From NCBI RefSeq assembly GCF_004348315.1, contig NZ_SMKC01000032.1:1-38007 (forward strand): a DNA stretch of 38,007 nt, in the 5' to 3' direction. The translations under genes were made by a program, and so were the position numbers. A model generated the notes under the pieces. It was not told the origin of the DNA, ran no database searches, and was given only the letters and a program-made list of their open reading frames with translations. Position 1 is the first letter of the stretch. Each line of letters begins with the position of its first letter. Below are positions 17,240-25,859 of this stretch, in pieces. The DNA comes from Streptomyces sp. 8K308. Lineage in GTDB: Bacteria > Actinomycetota > Actinomycetes > Streptomycetales > Streptomycetaceae.

Positions 17240-17255
17240 ATTCTCAGGTGAGAAT
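17240..17255 (+). promoter_or_regulatory. Perfect palindrome before the cyclase gene (candidate operator)
   Basis: ATTCTCA-GG-TGAGAAT has perfect seven-base arms and is AT-rich against its surroundings. It lies 46 bases before the cyclase ATG in the 116-base gap separating the catabolic operon from the pseudosugar cluster. I noticed no second copy in the window. Its symmetry and position fit an operator or activator site for the cluster's first operon. The binding protein is unknown, and no regulator gene of Region C is visible in the window. Confidence 0.5.
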
Positions 17256-17301
17256 TGGTGGCTGCGATGAGGCGGTCCTGACCACCGAGTCTGGGGGATA
17301 C

Positions 17302-18450
17302 ATGACAACGTACGTCCGCGTATCCGAGCGGCTCGACCTGCCCACCGACCCGGATGACCCGATCATCGGCGCGGCCACCCGACACGACACCTATCCCGTC
17401 CACGTGTGTCAGGACGAGGCCGCGGCCGTGCACCGCTTACGCACCGAGATCGACGGCCGCCGCGTCGCCCTGATCACCGACGACACCGTGGCCGCGCTGC
17501 ACGCCGACCGGCTCGCCGGTCTCCTCGCCGCCGCCGGTCTCGACGTCGCGTCGACCAGTATCCCGGCCGGCGAGGCGAGCAAGACCCTGCCGACGGCCGC
17601 CGCGCTGCTCGACTGGCTGGCCGGCACCCGCCTCGCCAGGCGCGACGTGATCCTCGCCGTCGGCGGCGGGGTGGTCATCGACACCGTCGGCTGGGTGGCC
17701 AGCGCCTACATGCGCGGCCTCCCGTACGTCAACGTGCCGACCACCCTCCTCGCCCAGGTCGACGCCGCGCTCGGCGGCAAGGTCGCGGTGGACCACGCCA
17801 CCGCGAAGAACCTGATCGGCGCCTTCCACCAGCCCAAGGCCGTGGTGTCGCACGTCGGTTACCTCGCCACGCTGAGCGAGCGCGAGCTGCGGGCCGGCCT
17901 GGCAGAGGCCATCAAGAAGGGCGTCATCGCCTCGCCCGCCCTCTTCGAGCTGATCGAGACCCGGCACCGGGAGCTCCTGGCCGCCGATCCGGCCGCGAGC
18001 GCCGCGCTGGTGCACGGCGCCAGCGCCGTCAAGTGCCGGCTGATCGCCAAGGATCCCTACGAGAACGACCTGCGCCGCCCCCTGAACTTCGGGCACACCA
18101 TCGGCCACGCCGTCGAGACCGTCACCGGCTACGGCCCGGTCCTGCACGGCGAGGCCGTCGCCTTCGGGATGGCCTGCGCCGCCCGCATCGCCGAGCTGCG
18201 TGGCCTGCTCGACCCTGCGACCCTGCGGCGGATCACCGCCCTGCTGGTCACCGTCGGCCTGCCCGTCACGCTGCGCGCGCTGCCCGCGTCCCTGGACCCG
18301 GCCGCCACCGTCGCGGCGCTCGGCCAGATACGCAAGATCCGCGACGGCCGGCTGCGCTTCGTCCTCCCGGTCGGCCTGGGGGAGACGGTGATCGCCGACG
18401 ACGTCAGCGACGCCGAGATCCACGCGGCGCTGACCGCCGAGCCGCGCTGA
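17302..18450 (+). CDS. Sugar phosphate cyclase (dehydroquinate synthase superfamily)
   Basis: A 382-residue NAD- and metal-dependent cyclase. The superfamily comprises AroB, the C7-cyclitol synthases (EEVS, EVS, DDGS) and 2-deoxy-scyllo-inosose synthase. Visible features are the GGG nucleotide loop (121-123), VPTTLLAQVDAALGGK (145-160), N170, E202 and K205 (AEAIKKG), K244, R258, N262, H265 and H269 (PLNFGHTIGH), and H282 (LHGEAV). The R-xxx-N-FGHTIGH segment is dehydroquinate-synthase-like and differs from the YGHT-S-P motif I recall for classical 2-epi-5-epi-valiolone synthases, while DPYE replaces the usual DERE. In this context it should make the cyclitol core, but whether the substrate is DAHP or a sedoheptulose phosphate cannot be settled. 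Codon 46 is TTA. ATG 17302 follows a GGGGG stretch. It heads the Region C plus-strand operon. Confidence 0.85.
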   Translation: MTTYVRVSERLDLPTDPDDPIIGAATRHDTYPVHVCQDEAAAVHRLRTEIDGRRVALITDDTVAALHADRLAGLLAAAGLDVASTSIPAGEASKTLPTAAALLDWLAGTRLARRDVILAVGGGVVIDTVGWVASAYMRGLPYVNVPTTLLAQVDAALGGKVAVDHATAKNLIGAFHQPKAVVSHVGYLATLSERELRAGLAEAIKKGVIASPALFELIETRHRELLAADPAASAALVHGASAVKCRLIAKDPYENDLRRPLNFGHTIGHAVETVTGYGPVLHGEAVAFGMACAARIAELRGLLDPATLRRITALLVTVGLPVTLRALPASLDPAATVAALGQIRKIRDGRLRFVLPVGLGETVIADDVSDAEIHAALTAEPR

Positions 18451-18517
18451 CCTCCGCGAACACCGCCGCACCGCGTCCGTGCCCGTTCGCCGGGCGCCGC
18501 ACACCTGGGAGGTCCGC

Positions 18518-20434
18518 ATGGTGCCATCCATCAGCCGGTTCCGGCACGCCCGGCTCTACATCACCTTCCGCTGCAACGCGCGCTGCGGCTACTGCAACGT
18601 CTGGCAGGACCCCGTCTTCGACGGCCACCAGGAGCTCACCGCCGACGGGCTGCGCCGCTGCCTCGACCAGCTCGCCGAACTCGGCGTCACCTACCTGGAC
18701 ATCACCGGTGGCGAGCCGGCGCTGCACCGGGAGCTCACGGCCGCCGTCCGCCACGCCCACGAGCTCGGCATGTCCGTCGACATCACCACCAACGCCATCC
18801 GCTTCCCGCCCGCCGCCCGCGAGATCGTGCCGCTGCTCGGCACCATCAACGTCTCGCTCGACACCCTCGACGCGGAGCGCTACCACGGCATCCGCGGCAC
18901 CGACACGCTCGACCGCACGCTGGGTCTGGTCCGGGACCTCGGCGCGGCGGGCGCCACCAACCTCAAGCTGATCTGCGTGGTCTCCGGGCAGAACGCGGAG
19001 GAGCTGCCGGAGATCGTCCGCTACGCGCAGCGGGCGCGGGTGCCGGTCTATCTGTCGCCGATGTTCAGCTACTTCGCCGCCCAGCGGGAACTGCGACCGG
19101 CCGGTTCCGTCCGGATGTTGAAGCTGGCCGCCGTCAACGGCCGCGCCAACCCGACCGCGGAGCCGGCGCCACCGCCGCTCCTCAGCCTGCCGACTTCCGA
19201 ACTCGCCCGCCATGTCGCGGAGTTGCGTTACGAGCCGTACACCGTAGTCAGCCTCGCCTTCCTGCACCACCTGCGGACCCTCGACCCGGCGACCGAGACC
19301 AACTGCGGCGCCAACTCGCGGATCCTGACCGTCGGCCCGGACGGCCGGGTGCTGCTGCCCTGCTACCACGAGTGGGACGCCTCGCTGCCCTGGGACCGGC
19401 CGTACCGGGAGCTCGTCGAGGACCCCGAGCTGATCCGCGTGCGCGACGAGGAGGTCGGCCGGCGCCCCGGCTGCCGCTCCTGCGCCGTCTTCCCCTACCT
19501 CGGCCTGGCCATGAGCTACCGGCTGACCGCCCCGTTCCTGGTGCAGGCGTTCTCCGAGGAGTTACTGCGGCTCAAGCGGCACGCCGGCCCGCTGACCGGG
19601 GACCGGCGCCGTGCGCTGCTGCGGCGCGGCGACGCGCTGCTCGCGGCGATCGAGCGGCACGCGGCGCCGCTGCGGGGCGGGAGCCACCCGGACGAGCTGT
19701 ACCACTTCGAGGCCACCGGCGACGGCCGGGTGCGCACCGACCTCTCCGCCGATCCGGTGACCGTCGAGGAACTGCTCGCCGACCACGCCCACGAGGACTG
19801 CTGGCGCGCCCAGCGCACCCCGCACCGCCTGGTGCGGCTGCTCTACGCCGACATCCAACCGGCCCCGCTGTCGGCCGAGTTGGCGGACGAGCTGCCGGAG
19901 GTGCAGCTTGACTGCTGGGAGATCCTGCTCGGCCTCCTCCCGGAGGCCACCGCCGGGCCCGGCGCCGGGCTCGCCGGCTGGTGCGACCGCGCGGGCCGCG
20001 CCCTGCGCGGCCACCAGGCGGCCGCGTCCGTGGCGCTCCTCGCCACGTTCAGCGATCTGCCGGCCGAGGCCATCGCCGCCTGGGGCGGCGTCGCGGGCCA
20101 CCCGGAGGAGGCGTTGGCCGTCAAGCTGCTGCGCACCCTGGCCACGGCGGAGCGCAGGCGCGAACTCGCGCCGCTGTTCTCCGCGGAGCTCGCCCCCGCG
20201 CTCCTCGGCCCCCGCCGCGCCGTCGCCGACCCGGTGCCGGCGGGACCGCCTCCCACCCCGGAGGCCGCCCGCCGCGGCGAGGACCTCCCACGCTTCACGG
20301 CCTCGCTCCGCCACGCCGACACGGCCACCCTCCGCATCGCCATCCGCCGCTGGAAAGCGGCCGCCGACCCCACGACGGCCCAAGCCGTCGAACGCCGCCT
20401 CCTCCTCTCCGAACTGACGGGCACCCCCCGATGA
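18518..20434 (+). CDS. Radical SAM enzyme with Twitch-like auxiliary cluster and long C-terminal extension
   Basis: A 638-residue protein. C19, C23 and C26 (FRCNARCGYCNVW) are the CxxxCxxC ligands of the radical SAM [4Fe-4S] cluster, and GGEP is at 64-67. Four further cysteines, C263, C282, C319 and C322, sit after the barrel in a TNCGANS...LLPCYHEWD...CRSC arrangement, enough for one auxiliary [4Fe-4S] cluster, as in Twitch-type enzymes such as BtrN (an aminocyclitol dehydrogenase) and MoaA. Residues about 340-638 are Leu/Ala/Arg-rich, probably helical, and unlike anything I recognise. ATG 18518 has GGGAGG five bases upstream. Codon 349 is TTA. It overlaps the aminotransferase gene by four bases. 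Oxidation or epimerisation of a cyclitol hydroxyl is plausible; peptide modification is less likely, as no precursor peptide is seen. Confidence 0.82.
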   Translation: MVPSISRFRHARLYITFRCNARCGYCNVWQDPVFDGHQELTADGLRRCLDQLAELGVTYLDITGGEPALHRELTAAVRHAHELGMSVDITTNAIRFPPAAREIVPLLGTINVSLDTLDAERYHGIRGTDTLDRTLGLVRDLGAAGATNLKLICVVSGQNAEELPEIVRYAQRARVPVYLSPMFSYFAAQRELRPAGSVRMLKLAAVNGRANPTAEPAPPPLLSLPTSELARHVAELRYEPYTVVSLAFLHHLRTLDPATETNCGANSRILTVGPDGRVLLPCYHEWDASLPWDRPYRELVEDPELIRVRDEEVGRRPGCRSCAVFPYLGLAMSYRLTAPFLVQAFSEELLRLKRHAGPLTGDRRRALLRRGDALLAAIERHAAPLRGGSHPDELYHFEATGDGRVRTDLSADPVTVEELLADHAHEDCWRAQRTPHRLVRLLYADIQPAPLSAELADELPEVQLDCWEILLGLLPEATAGPGAGLAGWCDRAGRALRGHQAAASVALLATFSDLPAEAIAAWGGVAGHPEEALAVKLLRTLATAERRRELAPLFSAELAPALLGPRRAVADPVPAGPPPTPEAARRGEDLPRFTASLRHADTATLRIAIRRWKAAADPTTAQAVERRLLLSELTGTPR

Positions 20435-21873
20435 CGTCCGCCCTGCCGGGCGAAGGCCCCGACCGACCGCCACCGACAGGCACCGCGGCCACCAACGGTT
20501 CCGTCTCTGCCGGGGCACGGACTGGCGGCCACGGCCCAGCGGCGGAGCCCTCGGCCGCCGGAGGCGGGTCCGTCGGTGAGGCGCACCTCGGTGCCGAGGC
20601 CGCGTATCTTCCCGTCGCGGTCAGTCAGGAGACGTCACTCGGGCGGCGGGTGTTCGCCTACGGGCACGGCGCGACGCTCGTGGACGTGGACGGCCGCGAG
20701 TACGTGGACCTCGCGGCCGGGACGATGACGCAGTCGCTCGGGCACAGCCACCCCGAGGTCGTGCGGGCCGTCACCGCGCAGGCGGCCCGGCTGGTGAACG
20801 TGCACGACAATCCGACGCCGGCGCGGCTCGCCGCCGCCCGCGCGTTGGCCCGGCTGCTGCCTGAACACCTCGGCGCGCTGGGGTTCTTCACCACCGGCGC
20901 CGAGGTCGTCGAGGCCGCGCTCCGCGCCGCGCACGCCGCCGCGCCCCCAGGCCGCACCAGGATCGCCGCGCTGCGCCGCGGCTTCCACGGCAAGACCCGT
21001 GGTGCCCGCGCCCCGGTCCAGTGGGACGTCGGCACCGAACCGCCGGCGCCCTCGCTGCTCGGCTACCCCGCCTACTGCTACCGCTGCCCCTTCGACGCCA
21101 CCTACCCCTCATGCGACCTGCTCTGCGCCCGCCTCACCGTGCGGCAGGCGGTCGCGCGGCCCGACGTCGCCGCCCTGCTCGCCGAGCCGGTGCAGGGCGC
21201 CGCCGGGGTGATCGTGCCGCCGCCCGGCTACTGGGAGATCGTCGGCCGAGCCTGTGCCGAGCACGGCGTGCTGCTGGTCGCCGACGAGGTGCTGACCGGC
21301 GGCGGCCGCACCGGCCGTTTCCTCGCCGCCGAGCACTACGGCCTCACCCCCGACCTTGTCACGCTCGCCAAGGGCCTCGGCTCGGGCCACCCGGTCGCCG
21401 TGCTGGCCGGCAGCCACCGGGTGCTCGACGAGCGGACCTGGCGGGCCGCCGGCGGCCTCGGCAGCACCTACGGCGGCAATGCCGTAGGTCTTGCCGCCGC
21501 CGCGAGCACCCTCACCGTGCTGCGCCGCGACGACCTGCTCGTCCGGGTCCGCGAACTCGGCGCCGTCCTCGCCGACGCGCTCGGCGAGCTCGCCGAGCAC
21601 CCCGCCGTCGGCGAGGTCCGCGGCCTCGGGCTGCTGTGGGGCGTCGAACTCGTCGCCGACCAGGCGACGAAGACTCCCGACCCGGAGGCCGCCGACCGGG
21701 TGTACCGGCGCGCGCTCGACCTCGGGGTGCGGGTGATGCCCGGTGGCCAGACGCTCCGCCTCGCGCCCCCCTTCGTCATCAAGCCCGACGAACTCACCGA
21801 CGCCATACGCCGGTTGGGGCGGGCCATCGATGACGTACACCGGGACCGGGCGACACACGGCGAAAGGGCATGA
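20431..21873 (+). CDS. Class III PLP aminotransferase
   Basis: A 480-residue fold-type I, class III aminotransferase (GABA/ornithine aminotransferase group). After about 50 low-complexity residues, the core shows YVDLAAGTMTQSLGHSHPEV, FFTTGAEVVEAA (cofactor phosphate contact), the PLP aspartate D285 in VADEVLTGGGRTG, and the Schiff-base lysine K314 in TLAKGLGSGHP. A YCYRCP...SCDLLC cluster (216-232) is typical of one actinobacterial subgroup. ATG 20431 overlaps the radical SAM stop (ATGA). In a pseudosugar pathway it could install the amino group on a keto-cyclitol to give the nucleophile used by the VldE-like enzyme, as the aminotransferase does in validamycin synthesis. An amino-acid substrate cannot be excluded. 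The first 50 residues may be disordered. Confidence 0.88.
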   Translation: MTSALPGEGPDRPPPTGTAATNGSVSAGARTGGHGPAAEPSAAGGGSVGEAHLGAEAAYLPVAVSQETSLGRRVFAYGHGATLVDVDGREYVDLAAGTMTQSLGHSHPEVVRAVTAQAARLVNVHDNPTPARLAAARALARLLPEHLGALGFFTTGAEVVEAALRAAHAAAPPGRTRIAALRRGFHGKTRGARAPVQWDVGTEPPAPSLLGYPAYCYRCPFDATYPSCDLLCARLTVRQAVARPDVAALLAEPVQGAAGVIVPPPGYWEIVGRACAEHGVLLVADEVLTGGGRTGRFLAAEHYGLTPDLVTLAKGLGSGHPVAVLAGSHRVLDERTWRAAGGLGSTYGGNAVGLAAAASTLTVLRRDDLLVRVRELGAVLADALGELAEHPAVGEVRGLGLLWGVELVADQATKTPDPEAADRVYRRALDLGVRVMPGGQTLRLAPPFVIKPDELTDAIRRLGRAIDDVHRDRATHGERA

Positions 21874-22901
21874 ACCACGGCATGATCGAGGCACACGAGT
21901 TGACCAAGGTGTTCCGGGTGCGCGCCACCCGGCCCGGGCTCTGGGGCGCGGTGCGCGGCCTGTTCGCCGCCGAGACCACCGAGGTCCGCGCGCTGGACGG
22001 GGTCAGTTTCACCGTGCCGGCGGGCGAACGCGCGGCCTATCTCGGCGTCAACGGCGCCGGAAAGTCCACCACCATCAAGATCCTCGCCGGGGTGCTCACC
22101 CCGGGCTCCGGGCGCTGCCTGGTCGCCGGCCGCGAGCCCCGCGAGGACCGCTACGCCCACGCCCGCGCCATCGGCGTCGTCTTCGGCCACCGCACCCAGC
22201 TGTGGTGGGACCTGCCGGTGGCCGACTCGTTCCGGATCCTGGCCCGGCTGCACGACCTGCCGCCGGCCGTCGCCCAGGACAACCTGCGGCTCTTCGACGA
22301 GCTCCTGGACCTCGGCGAGATCGCCGACCGGCCGGTGCGCACCCTCAGCCTCGGCCAGCGGATGCGCGCCGAGGTCGCGGCCGCGCTCTTCCACGACCCG
22401 GCCGTGCTGCTGCTCGACGAGCCCACCATCGGCCTCGACCTGCTGCTCAAGGAGGCCGTGCACGAGCTGGTCAACCGGGTGGCCGCGGAGCGCGGCACCA
22501 CCGTGCTGCTCACGAGCCACGACGTCGCGGACATCAGCGCCATCTGCGAGCGCGTCGTGGTCGTGGACGCCGGTCGGGTCGTCTACACCGGCCGGCTGCA
22601 CGAGCTGCTGCGCCAGGCCCCCACCCGCACCGTGCGGCTCGAGTACTCGGCGGACCTCGGGGCCGAGTCGCTCGCCGGCCTCCTGGAGCTCGAACTCGGC
22701 GGTCCCGGGGTGGCCGTCACCCCGGTGGGTCGGCGCCGCGTCACCGTCCAGGGTCCGCCCGAACTCGTCACCCCGCAGCGGGTGTTGGCCGCCGTCTCGG
22801 GGCTCGTCGCGGTCACCGACCTGGTGGCGCCCGAGCCCACGCTGGGCGAGGTGCTGCGCGCCCTGTACGTCGCCCCCGAGCTGAGCCGGGGCCGCCGATG
22901 A
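21870..22901 (+). CDS. ABC-2 type exporter ATP-binding protein
   Basis: A 343-residue ATPase of the ABC-2 (DRA/natural-product exporter) class. Walker A is GVNGAGKST (59-67), the signature is LSLGQRMRAEV, and Walker B is VLLLDEPTIGLD. The switch histidine is in LTSHDVADI, and about 100 extra C-terminal residues follow. The long N-terminal insertion before VRALDGVSF and the FGHRTQLWWDLP Q-loop region match the subgroup paired with DUF990-type permeases. ATG 21870 overlaps the aminotransferase stop; ATG 21882 is an alternative start. The two permease genes follow with ATGA couplings. Within the cluster it probably powers export of, or self-protection against, the product. Confidence 0.92.
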   Translation: MNHGMIEAHELTKVFRVRATRPGLWGAVRGLFAAETTEVRALDGVSFTVPAGERAAYLGVNGAGKSTTIKILAGVLTPGSGRCLVAGREPREDRYAHARAIGVVFGHRTQLWWDLPVADSFRILARLHDLPPAVAQDNLRLFDELLDLGEIADRPVRTLSLGQRMRAEVAAALFHDPAVLLLDEPTIGLDLLLKEAVHELVNRVAAERGTTVLLTSHDVADISAICERVVVVDAGRVVYTGRLHELLRQAPTRTVRLEYSADLGAESLAGLLELELGGPGVAVTPVGRRRVTVQGPPELVTPQRVLAAVSGLVAVTDLVAPEPTLGEVLRALYVAPELSRGRR

Positions 22902-23704
22902 GAACCGGGACGAGGGCCAGGGGCTACGCCGCGCTGCTCGGCGCCGGCTGGCGCACGGCCCTCGCCTACCGGGGCGCGCTGCTGCTCACCGCGCTCACCA
23001 CCGCGCTCTCCCTGGTGATCCAACTCGCCGTCTGGGAGGCCGTCTACGCGGACCAGCGGGAGATCGCCGACTACGACGTCACCGGCATGACGACCTATCT
23101 GCTCGCCGGCAACCTGCTGGCCGTGCTGCTGTCCAACCGGGTCGACGACACCCTCTCCGGCGACATCTACCGGGGCGACCACGTGACCGCCATGCTCCGC
23201 CCGATCGGCTTCCTCGGCACGCACGCGGCGATCGCCCTGCCCTACCTGGCCGTTCGGCTGCTGCTGGTCGTCGCGCCGCTGCTGCTCTGCGCCCTGGGCA
23301 CCGTGACGCTCGCCGCGCCCGGGCTCGCCGGCCTGGCCTGGTTCCTGCCGGCCGCGCTGCTGGCCACCGCCCTCGGCATCCTGCTGAACCTGCTGGTGGG
23401 CCTCGCCGGCTTCGTCACCACCAGCACCTGGGGCGTGCGCTACCTGAAGGGCACGGTCGTCGCCTTCTGCTCGGGACAGCTGGTGCCGCTCGAGCTGATG
23501 CCGGACGCCGCCCGGCAGACCCTGGAGTGGCTGCCGTTCACCGCCATGGTGGCCACCCCGGTGCGGCTGCTCCTCGGCCGGGTCGAGGGCGCCGCCGCCC
23601 TGGGCGCCGTCGGCCTGCAGCTGCTGTGGACCGCGCTCGGCGTGCTGGCCTGCGGTCTCGCCTGGCGGACCGCGCTGCGCAGGGGGGAGGTGAGCGGCGG
23701 ATGA
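22898..23704 (+). CDS. ABC-2 exporter permease 1
   Basis: A 268-residue membrane protein with about six hydrophobic segments, resembling the ABC2_membrane_6 (DUF990) family. GYAALLGAGWRTALAYRGALLLTAL-like sequence opens the protein, and the LVPLELMPDAARQTLEWLPF segment before the last helices is typical of the family. It begins within the ATPase stop (ATGA) and ends overlapping permease 2 (ATGA), so the three genes form a tightly coupled transporter unit. Expected partners are the 21870 ATPase and the 23701 permease as a heterodimeric channel. Confidence 0.88.
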   Translation: MRTGTRARGYAALLGAGWRTALAYRGALLLTALTTALSLVIQLAVWEAVYADQREIADYDVTGMTTYLLAGNLLAVLLSNRVDDTLSGDIYRGDHVTAMLRPIGFLGTHAAIALPYLAVRLLLVVAPLLLCALGTVTLAAPGLAGLAWFLPAALLATALGILLNLLVGLAGFVTTSTWGVRYLKGTVVAFCSGQLVPLELMPDAARQTLEWLPFTAMVATPVRLLLGRVEGAAALGAVGLQLLWTALGVLACGLAWRTALRRGEVSGG

Positions 23705-24519
23705 GCGCGCCCGCCGGAACCCAGGGCACCCTACGCCGTTACGCGGGCCTCGCCGTGCTCCTCACCGGCGTTGGGCTGCGCCGGCTGGTCTCCTACCGGG
23801 CCGACTTCCTGGTCGGCGTCGGCGCGTTCGCGCTGCGCGTGGTGCTGCACGCGCTGCTGCTCGGCGTCATCTACCGGCACGTCACCGACATCGCCGGCTG
23901 GACCTTCCGAGAGGCGGTGCTGCTGCTCGGCGTCGCCATGCTGGTGCGCGGCCTCGACCACGCCTTCACCGACCAGCTCTGGGAGCTCGGCCGCAAGCTG
24001 GTGCAGCGCGGCGAGCTGGTGCGCTACCTGGTGCGCCCCGTGCACCCGCTGTTCTCCCTGCTCTCGGAGCGGTTCTGCTACCCGGAGGGCATCGGCGAGG
24101 CCGTCGCGGGCCTGGCCGTCATCGGCTACGCGGCCGGCGGTCTCGACCTGGATCTCGACCCGACGCGGATCGCCGTCTTCGCGGTGCTGCTGGTCGCCGG
24201 CACGCTGGTGCTGGCCGCCGTCAAACTCCTGCTTGCCGCGCTGGCGTTCTGGACCACGACCAGCCTCCAGGTGATGACCGCCGTCTACGAGCTCGCCGAC
24301 ACCGCGCGCTACCCACTGGACGTCTTCCCCTGGCCGGCCAGGCTGCTGCTCACCAGCCTGCTGCCGTTCGCGCTCACCGGATTCGTGCCCGCCGACCACC
24401 TCCTGCACGGCCCGTCCGGCTTGAGCTGGCTCGCCGTGCCGATCAGCGTCGCCCTCACCCTGCTCGCGCTGCGCGTCTGGGCGCTCGGCGTGCGTCGCTT
24501 CGAGGCGGTGGGCCCGTGA
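23701..24519 (+). CDS. ABC-2 exporter permease 2
   Basis: A 272-residue membrane protein with about six hydrophobic segments, companion of the preceding permease. It carries the DUF990-type features RRLVSYRADFLVG near the N-terminus, a cytoplasmic LVQRGELVRYLVRPVHPLF segment and a YPLDVFPWPARLLLTSLLPF segment in the second half. ATG 23701 overlaps the preceding stop, and the end overlaps the kinase gene as GTGA. It most likely forms the second half of the export channel. Confidence 0.88.
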   Translation: MSAPAGTQGTLRRYAGLAVLLTGVGLRRLVSYRADFLVGVGAFALRVVLHALLLGVIYRHVTDIAGWTFREAVLLLGVAMLVRGLDHAFTDQLWELGRKLVQRGELVRYLVRPVHPLFSLLSERFCYPEGIGEAVAGLAVIGYAAGGLDLDLDPTRIAVFAVLLVAGTLVLAAVKLLLAALAFWTTTSLQVMTAVYELADTARYPLDVFPWPARLLLTSLLPFALTGFVPADHLLHGPSGLSWLAVPISVALTLLALRVWALGVRRFEAVGP

Positions 24520-25859
24520 ACCCGGAGGCCGAGCGGTTGCGTGACGCCGTGGCGCGCGCCCCCTGGTTCTCCCGCGCCACCCTCGACCCGGACAGCCTGC
24601 GGCCCCTCGACGAGCTGCGTGCCGGCCACGCCACCGTCACCTGGGCCGCCGTGGACGGCACGGGGGGCGGTCATACCACCGTGCTCGTCCTCGCCGAGGA
24701 CGACCCGGCGCTGCTCTCCGCCGTCCTCGTGCTGGCCGCCCGCCCCGCCTGGGCCACCGCGCGCGGCGGCACCGTGCGCTGGCACGGCCCGCCGCTGACC
24801 GCCGCCCGCCTCGGCGCCCAACTCACCGCCACCGCCACCAACGCCGTCGCCCGGGTCACCGCCGGCCGGCCGCCGAGGGACCTGGTCCTCAAGGTGTACC
24901 GGGCGCTCGGCGACGGCGGCGGCGAGATCGCGCTGCTCTCCCGGCTCGCCGGCCACCGGGCGCCGCTGCCCGAGGCCGTCGGCCACCTCGACTACCTCAC
25001 CCCCGACGGCCGTCCCGCCGGCTGCCTGGCCCTGGTCACCGAGGTCGCCCCCGGCGTCCCGCTCGACGTGCCGCTGCGCGCCGCCCTGCACGCCCACTGG
25101 GCGGGCGCGGCCCCTCAGGCGGTACCCCAGGCGCCCCTCGACCCGCCCCTCGACCCGCTGCTCGACCGGGTGCGCGCCGCCCTCGCCGACCTGCACCACG
25201 CCCTCGCCGAGCTCCGTCCACCACGGCTGACGCCGCTCGCCGACCGGCTGCCGCGGCTCGCCACCGCCGTCGCCGACGTCCGCCGCACCCTGCCCGAGTC
25301 CACCGGTCCACGCCACCGGCTGCTCGACCGCTGCGCCGCCCTCGCGGGCCGCTGGGCCGCCGGCGCCGCCCACCCGGCCGGGCCCGTCCACGGCGACCTG
25401 CACCTCGGCCATGTCCTCGTCGACGCGGGCGACCGGGTGCGGTTCGTCGACCCGGCGGGCGCGCCGCCGCCCGACGCGGGCCCGCTCGACGACCTGGCCG
25501 CCCTGGTCCGCGCCGTCGAGTGCTTCGCCGCCGACGAGCAGGTCGCCCGCACCGCCCAGCAACGCGCCTACCACAAGCACCGCTACGCCACCGCGCTGCG
25601 CCGCGCCGCCCTCGCGCCCGCCACCGCCGCCCGGCCACTGCCCCCGCCGGCGGCCGACTGGGCGGCCCGCGCCGTCGCCCCGCTCACCGCCGGCACCGCA
25701 CCGGGCGCGCTGTGCGTCCCCTACCTGCTGCGCGCCCTGCACGAACTGCGCCACCACGGCGAACGCGCCGGCGACCCGGACGCCGACTACTACGCCGACC
25801 TCACCTGGATATCGCTCCGGGCGTTCGTCACCGCCAAGGAAGGGAGCCCGCGCGCGTGA
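24516..25859 (+). CDS. Maltokinase/aminoglycoside-phosphotransferase-like kinase
   Basis: A 447-residue small-molecule kinase. The catalytic loop reads VHGDLHLGHVLVD, closest to the HGD-HLGQVL loop of maltokinases, and the metal-binding DFG-equivalent is VRFVDPAGAP, as in maltokinase (DFEGEP) with changes. An N-terminal region with DLVLKVYRAL supplies the nucleotide-binding lysine. Length and layout match Mak/Pep2-type maltokinases. GTG 24516 overlaps permease 2 (GTGA), and the end overlaps the glycosyltransferase (GTGA). In this cluster it may phosphorylate a sugar or pseudosugar at C1, or inactivate the product for self-resistance. The catalytic residues are present; the substrate is unknown. 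Confidence 0.78.
   Translation: MNPEAERLRDAVARAPWFSRATLDPDSLRPLDELRAGHATVTWAAVDGTGGGHTTVLVLAEDDPALLSAVLVLAARPAWATARGGTVRWHGPPLTAARLGAQLTATATNAVARVTAGRPPRDLVLKVYRALGDGGGEIALLSRLAGHRAPLPEAVGHLDYLTPDGRPAGCLALVTEVAPGVPLDVPLRAALHAHWAGAAPQAVPQAPLDPPLDPLLDRVRAALADLHHALAELRPPRLTPLADRLPRLATAVADVRRTLPESTGPRHRLLDRCAALAGRWAAGAAHPAGPVHGDLHLGHVLVDAGDRVRFVDPAGAPPPDAGPLDDLAALVRAVECFAADEQVARTAQQRAYHKHRYATALRRAALAPATAARPLPPPAADWAARAVAPLTAGTAPGALCVPYLLRALHELRHHGERAGDPDADYYADLTWISLRAFVTAKEGSPRA

Noticed and set aside
17302..18450. Simple housekeeping aroB
   Set aside because: Not excluded by motif, but there is no aroK, aroC or aroQ neighbour, it heads a cluster with a VldE homologue, and it has a TTA codon, which is unusual for an essential gene.
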